Assembly (NCBI GenBank): GCA_017440445.1
Contig: JAFSHE010000168.1
Coordinates: 1-8,671, forward strand
Direction of reading: 5' to 3'
DNA from: Oscillospiraceae bacterium
GTDB taxonomy: Bacteria > Bacillota_A > Clostridia > Oscillospirales > Ruminococcaceae
Length of the DNA: 8,671 nt
In this document: piece by piece, positions 5,488 through 8,671 of the stretch
How positions within the stretch are numbered: position 1 is the stretch's first letter
Layout of the letters: every line of letters starts with the position of its first letter
Notes under the pieces: model-generated
What the model saw: only the letters and a program-made list of their open reading frames with translations
What the model was told of the DNA's origin: nothing
Database searches by the model: none
Made by a program: the position numbers and the translations under genes

Positions 5488-5510
5488 GTTGACTGCGTTA
5501 AGGAGAAAGC

Positions 5511-6053
5511 ATGAACGATCTATCATTTGTCCAGATAAAAAAGGACGACAAAACGCACTTTAAAGCCGCAAAAGAGCTATGGATACCATTCAGCAGAGAG
5601 CTGGACGAGCATGAGGGAATAACGGAAACACTCGACGATATCCTGCATGACCTGACGCGCCGCATAAACATTCAGGGCAGCCGCCCCGATATGCATTTTG
5701 AGATAGCGTATGCGGGAAAAAAAGCCATCGGCATTGCTATGTTTGCTATTGACACAGGAACTGTCTACGGGCTTCTTGAGAGCGGGTATGGGGTTATAAC
5801 GGGATTTTATATACGTCCCGAGTATCGCCGCAGGGGCTACGGCAAAGCATTTTTTCATCATATTGAAACTACATTAAGAAAGGATGGAGCGCCAAAGCTG
5901 TACCTCACTCCAGACGCAGTTACAGGCGAGCCGTTCTGGACAACACTTGGTTTTGTAAACAGCGGTAAATATGACCCTGATGACAGAAAATTCATTTATA
6001 TCAAAAGCTGTACCGACAGCTTCGACAACTGTGATACGGAGGTGAGCAGATGA
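5511..6053 (+). CDS. GNAT family N-acetyltransferase (single domain)
   Basis: This 180-residue GNAT enzyme is expected to transfer an acetyl group from acetyl-CoA to an amine in the cytoplasm; the acceptor is unknown. The acetyl-CoA-binding motif A is ITGFYIRPEYRRRGYGKAFF (96-115), with the pyrophosphate loop RRRGYG at 106-111. The motif B region is YLTPDAVTGEPFWTTLGF (131-148). Residues 29-34 (RELDEH) and the VTG-PFW segment recur in the first half of the gene at 7023, so the two domains are paralogues. AAGGAG (5500-5505) supports the ATG. The stop overlaps the next start by 4 bases (ATGA), indicating translational coupling. It is the first gene behind the attenuator. Resistance by drug acetylation is a hypothesis from context, not from an active-site match. 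Confidence 0.9.
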   Translation: MNDLSFVQIKKDDKTHFKAAKELWIPFSRELDEHEGITETLDDILHDLTRRINIQGSRPDMHFEIAYAGKKAIGIAMFAIDTGTVYGLLESGYGVITGFYIRPEYRRRGYGKAFFHHIETTLRKDGAPKLYLTPDAVTGEPFWTTLGFVNSGKYDPDDRKFIYIKSCTDSFDNCDTEVSR

Positions 6054-7006
6054 AGATCGTTTCACTGAAAGACCACCCCGCCCTTATACAGCAGGCGCTC
6101 ACCTACTGCAAAATGAAATGGGAGAATGTCTTTGACAGCTTCCGAGACACCGCAGAAAGCAGCCTCACCGCCGACACACTTCCGCAGACCTATATCGTCC
6201 TTGTCGGAGAGGATAACACTCGGATAATTGGATTCTGCCAGCTTGAAGCAAGCGACTGTCTTACTGTACACACTGAGCTGTCACCCTTTGTCACGACTCT
6301 GTTTGTTGACCCCATGCTGCGGGGAGCGCATATTGGCATAGGCGAGATGCTCCTTACCCACGCCAGGTACGAGGCGGCAAGGCTCGGATATGAAAGGCTG
6401 TATGTCTGCACTGACCACATCGGCTATTACGAGCGCTACGGCTTCCATGAGATAGGGCTTGACATCTTCACATGGGGCAGAGCCTGCAAGATATACGGGT
6501 GCGATACTCCCTCTGAAATAACATTCAGGCGATTTGACAGGCTGCATCCTCGGACGGACGCAGAGCTTCTGGAATATGCCCTCGCCCGCTGGAACAGACA
6601 CGATCAAAACCCCGCCGTACTGCTGCGCAGTATGAAGCACGATCTTCCTCCCGAAAGCCACAGCGGAAAATGGTTTCAGCTTGCCGCCTATAAGGATAAT
6701 GAGCTTGTCGGTGCAGTAAATTTCATGCGTGACCCTGACGACGCACTGCGGTGGTATCTTGGCGATCTGTTTGTTGCCGAGAAGCTGCGCCGTCACGGTA
6801 TCGCAAAAAAGCTCCTCACCCGTGGACTGGAGGAGCTGCGCAGAGAGATGAGCGGAGGAGAACGGGTCCATGCTGTTATATCGCCCGACAATGAAGCATC
6901 CATCAGACTTCATCAGCAGCTTGGCTTCTGTGATCTCAGAGAAACAGTTCCGTTCTGCGACCTTATTTTCGGCGAGAATGACACGACATGGGAGCTTTCC
7001 CTCTGA
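6050..7006 (+). CDS. Tandem double-domain GNAT N-acetyltransferase
   Basis: This 318-residue protein has two GNAT domains. Domain 1 (about 1-150) has motif A around TTLFVDPMLRGAHIGIGEML (82-101) and a YYERYGF motif-B end (126-132). Domain 2 (about 157-312) has motif A LGDLFVAEKLRRHGIAKKLL (237-256), with loop RRHGIA, and motif B VISPDNEASIRLHQQLGF (276-293). In domain 1 the loop reads RGAHIGIG, a recognisable Q/R-x-x-G-x-G/A pattern; both loops look competent for acetyl-CoA. In known tandem GNATs, such as mycothiol synthase, often only one domain is active, but no closer similarity to that enzyme was recognised. The ATG overlaps the previous stop and is preceded by GGAGGTGA. The next gene begins 16 bases after its stop. 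The substrate is unknown. Confidence 0.88.
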   Translation: MKIVSLKDHPALIQQALTYCKMKWENVFDSFRDTAESSLTADTLPQTYIVLVGEDNTRIIGFCQLEASDCLTVHTELSPFVTTLFVDPMLRGAHIGIGEMLLTHARYEAARLGYERLYVCTDHIGYYERYGFHEIGLDIFTWGRACKIYGCDTPSEITFRRFDRLHPRTDAELLEYALARWNRHDQNPAVLLRSMKHDLPPESHSGKWFQLAAYKDNELVGAVNFMRDPDDALRWYLGDLFVAEKLRRHGIAKKLLTRGLEELRREMSGGERVHAVISPDNEASIRLHQQLGFCDLRETVPFCDLIFGENDTTWELSL

Positions 7007-7022
7007 CAAGTAAAGGAGTACC

Positions 7023-7997
7023 ATGAACAAACCAACTTATATCAGCATTTCGGAAAAGGAGCGCCCCATCTTTCATAAGCTTATGCAGAAATACGCAAGG
7101 GAGCTTGACGAGCATCAGCACCGAACCACCGACCCCGAAATCCTCGCACGATGGACTGACAGCATCATCGACAGGCAATCTGACGAGGGCAGATACCTCA
7201 GGCTATGCTGTATAGGCTCTGAAACAGTGGGGTTTCTCTACGGAAAAACAGACCTACCCGATGATAAGGGCTATAAAAGAACAGGCTGGGGGTATATAAT
7301 GGAATTCTACGTTCTTCCCGATTTCCGCCGCCGTGGAATAGGAACCGCCATGCTGGGGCAGCTTGAGGATCTCTTCCGTCAAGGCGGAGTTACACAGCTT
7401 TATCTCACCGCCGACCCTGTTACGGGAAAGCCATTCTGGAGTTCGATGGGCTATACCGCCACGGGTGAGATATCCCCTGATAACGGACAGGAGATATACG
7501 AAAAAATAATTTTCCACGAAAACACAGAACGTCTTCACGCCAAAAAAGCCACCGCCGAGGATGCTTCACATATCTCATCACTATACAACGAGAATATTTC
7601 CGCACTGCACAGCTCTGACATCTCCACCGAGGAATGGCGCAAGGCTTTATCTGATAATGACCCTGACGAGCTGCACATCCTAATATACAGCGGTTGCACT
7701 CCCGCCGCATGGCTCAAAATTAACGGGCTTGCCGCAGGTGACGATGCATGGATATCCATGCTTGCTGTTTCGCCGCATTTCCAAAAGCAAGGTATCGGCA
7801 GATATGCAGTCAGGTATGCAGAACAGCACTGCAAAGCCCTCGGCAAGAGAACACTTCTTGTAAAGACCACCGAGGACAATACCGCCGCACAGAAACTGTA
7901 TCTTAATTGCGGCTTTTCTCTCCACCACAGTACAACATATTTAACAAGCGATGGGACAGAGCGAAAAGGCATCGTATATTCAAAGCATATCGGATGA
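7023..7997 (+). CDS. Tandem double-domain GNAT N-acetyltransferase
   Basis: This 324-residue protein has two GNAT domains. Domain 1 (about 1-165) has motif A YIMEFYVLPDFRRRGIGTAM (91-110) and YLTADPVTGKPFWSSMGY (127-144). It also shares RELDEH (26-31) and the ending PD-(x)n-IYEK with the gene at 5511, so these are paralogues. Domain 2 (about 171-321) has motif A WISMLAVSPHFQKQGIGRYA (243-262) and motif B VKTTEDNTAAQKLYLNCGF (280-298), a classical amino-group acetyltransferase pattern. The ATG follows AAAGGAG with 4 bases between. It is the last gene of the operon, ending before terminators 8016-8045 and 8051-8085. The fusion suggests that a stand-alone paralogue of the first gene was joined to a different GNAT. 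The acceptor cannot be read from sequence. Confidence 0.9.
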   Translation: MNKPTYISISEKERPIFHKLMQKYARELDEHQHRTTDPEILARWTDSIIDRQSDEGRYLRLCCIGSETVGFLYGKTDLPDDKGYKRTGWGYIMEFYVLPDFRRRGIGTAMLGQLEDLFRQGGVTQLYLTADPVTGKPFWSSMGYTATGEISPDNGQEIYEKIIFHENTERLHAKKATAEDASHISSLYNENISALHSSDISTEEWRKALSDNDPDELHILIYSGCTPAAWLKINGLAAGDDAWISMLAVSPHFQKQGIGRYAVRYAEQHCKALGKRTLLVKTTEDNTAAQKLYLNCGFSLHHSTTYLTSDGTERKGIVYSKHIG

Positions 7998-8015
7998 ACG
8001 TTCTCCCAAATACCG

Positions 8016-8045
8016 AAAAAAAGCTGCCCGAGTAACCCGGACAGC
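8016..8045 (-). terminator. Second intrinsic terminator behind the hydrogenase gene
   Basis: On the minus strand GCTGTCCG (complement of 8038-8045) pairs with CGGGCAGC (complement of 8023-8030) with a single mismatch. Seven T's follow (complement of 8016-8022). It lies beyond the bidirectional terminator and would catch read-through towards the GNAT operon. Confidence 0.65.
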
Positions 8046-8085
8046 AAAAACTCCCCGCTCTTACGAGCGGGGAGCATTTTTATTT
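8046..8085. terminator. Bidirectional terminator between convergent GNAT and hydrogenase genes
   Basis: A perfect 10-bp stem (CTCCCCGCTC 8051-8060 with GAGCGGGGAG 8065-8074, loop TTAC) is flanked by AAAAA (8046-8050) and by TTTTTATTT (8077-8085). It can end the plus-strand GNAT transcript and the minus-strand hydrogenase transcript, 17 bases past the latter's stop codon. Confidence 0.9.
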
Positions 8086-8102
8086 AGCCTACTGACTACC
8101 GA

Positions 8103-8671
8103 TTACTTGCTCAGCTTCTGAGCCTTGTAAGAGGTGTGCAGGATCTCGTGAGCCTTGTGGCTGTTGGGCTCGCCGAGGAACTCATCATACAGAGCCTTTA
8201 CATCAGGGTTCTCGTGGGAGAATCTCAGTGTATTAGCCTCGTCGATGCTGTACAGAACCTTAGCTCTGTCAGCACGGATGTCTGTGAAGTTGCGAACCTC
8301 TGCGGGCTGAATAATCTGACCGCCGCCGTTTACGCAGCCGCCGGGACAACCCATGATCTCGATGAAGTGGTAGTTAGCCTCGCCAGCCTTAACCTTCTTC
8401 AGCAGAGCCTTAGCGTTAGCAAGACCGGAAGCGATAGCAACCTTAACTTCCATACCTGCAACGTTGTATGTTGCTTCCTTGATGCCCTCTACGCCACGAA
8501 CTTCCTTGAACTCGATAGGAGTGCCGTCCTTCTTGCCCTCGAGAGTCCATACAGCAGTTCTGAGAGCTGCCTCCATAACACCGCCTGTTGCACCGAAGAT
8601 AACAGCAGCGCCTGTACCTGTGCCGAGGGGGCTGTCAGCCTTCTCATCAGGCAGCTGGTTGAACATGATAC
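8103..8671 (-). CDS. hydA: [FeFe] hydrogenase catalytic subunit, C-terminal part (cut by window edge)
   Basis: The visible 3' part of an [FeFe] hydrogenase gene, an enzyme that produces or oxidises H2 with electrons from ferredoxin and/or NAD(P)H in fermenting anaerobes. FGATGGVMEAALRTA (about residues 24-38 of the visible frame counted from its first Met) and MGCPGGCVNGGGQ (105-117) are H-cluster signatures. The two cysteines of CPGGC are the ligands that hold the [4Fe-4S] subcluster and bridge to the diiron site. The last 40 residues (NSHKAHEILHTSY) match the small-subunit-like C-terminal extension that wraps the catalytic domain in the HydA/HndD type. The first Met seen at 8666 is not the start: the frame stays open to the edge and the N-terminal ferredoxin-like domains and first H-cluster motif lie beyond it. 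The gene ends at terminators 8046-8085 and 8016-8045. Monomeric versus bifurcating type cannot be decided. Confidence 0.93.
   Translation of the reverse strand, partial: IMFNQLPDEKADSPLGTGTGAAVIFGATGGVMEAALRTAVWTLEGKKDGTPIEFKEVRGVEGIKEATYNVAGMEVKVAIASGLANAKALLKKVKAGEANYHFIEIMGCPGGCVNGGGQIIQPAEVRNFTDIRADRAKVLYSIDEANTLRFSHENPDVKALYDEFLGEPNSHKAHEILHTSYKAQKLSK

Larger units (their letters stand above)
5369..5499 (+). promoter_or_regulatory. Putative transcription attenuator of the GNAT operon
   Basis: The leader RNA holds three perfect or near-perfect pairings. First, GTGAATGA (5369-5376) with TCATTCAC (5413-5420) ties the leader-peptide start region to the middle of its frame. Second, the terminator stem is 5462-5470 with 5475-5483. 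Third, ACGCAGTCAAC (5434-5444) with GTTGACTGCGT (5488-5498) is an 11-bp stem that begins at the leader stop codon and encloses the terminator, ending just before the AAGGAG of the first GNAT gene. A ribosome moving through or stalled in the leader frame would open the first stem and cover the 5' arm of the third. This is the general layout of ribosome-mediated attenuation before antibiotic-resistance genes in Firmicutes. I could not identify a clean mutually exclusive antiterminator, so the mechanism is inferred. Confidence 0.6.

Noticed and set aside
5434..5498. Insertion-sequence ends (11-bp inverted repeats)
   Set aside because: The 43 bases between them are just a terminator hairpin, with no transposase and no flanking target duplication seen.
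5353..5510. T-box or metabolite riboswitch
   Set aside because: No T-box consensus or other conserved riboswitch core was seen. A translated leader followed by a terminator fits better.
6281..7030. 249-codon minus-strand open frame
   Set aside because: It is antisense to the double-domain GNAT, which has matching motifs on the plus strand. Its own sequence has no domain I recognise.

Overview
The window looks like a chromosomal segment from a spore-forming-lineage Firmicute, most likely a Ruminococcus-like member of the Oscillospiraceae/Clostridia. The grounds are strong AGGAGG ribosome binding sites, Gram-positive SigA-type promoters, a SleL/YaaH-type LysM-GH18 spore enzyme, an [FeFe] hydrogenase, and a portal protein of the A118/SPP1 type found in Firmicute phages. 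The genus is inference; no marker gene is present.

Left part (1-5068, all genes on the minus strand). Bases 1-255 hold no credible gene but are packed with consecutive inverted repeats, including a perfect 20-bp palindrome. Then come a 33-residue Asn/Gln-rich microprotein (271-372), a zinc-ribbon/coiled-coil protein with its own promoter and terminator (518-970), a MacB/LolD-type ABC ATPase without a permease (1170-1835), and a LysM-LysM-GH18 protein (1896-3170). The ATPase lies 60 bases downstream of the GH18 gene, and a hairpin covers its ribosome binding site. Next is a two-gene unit: an apparently complete phage portal protein (3704-5068) overlapping a small acidic protein (3346-3723), closed by a strong terminator. 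No terminase, protease, capsid or tail gene is visible beside them.

Middle (5069-5510). This is a 442-base divergent intergenic region. Its left half looks like non-coding repeat. Its right half has a near-consensus promoter, a possible 18-codon leader peptide, an intrinsic terminator and a long inverted repeat enclosing that terminator. This is the layout of a transcription attenuator.

Right part (5511-7997, plus strand). Three tightly packed GNAT acetyltransferase genes carry five GNAT domains between them (one, two and two). The first gene and the N-terminal half of the third are paralogues. They are likely co-transcribed under control of the attenuator. The leader-peptide layout suggests induction by a translation-related stress such as an antibiotic, but no substrate can be read from the sequence. 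The operon ends at a bidirectional terminator facing the 3' end of an [FeFe] hydrogenase gene (8103 to beyond the right edge, minus strand), which implies fermentative H2 metabolism.

The two regions most worth following up are the attenuator-controlled five-domain GNAT operon and the solitary portal/partner pair.
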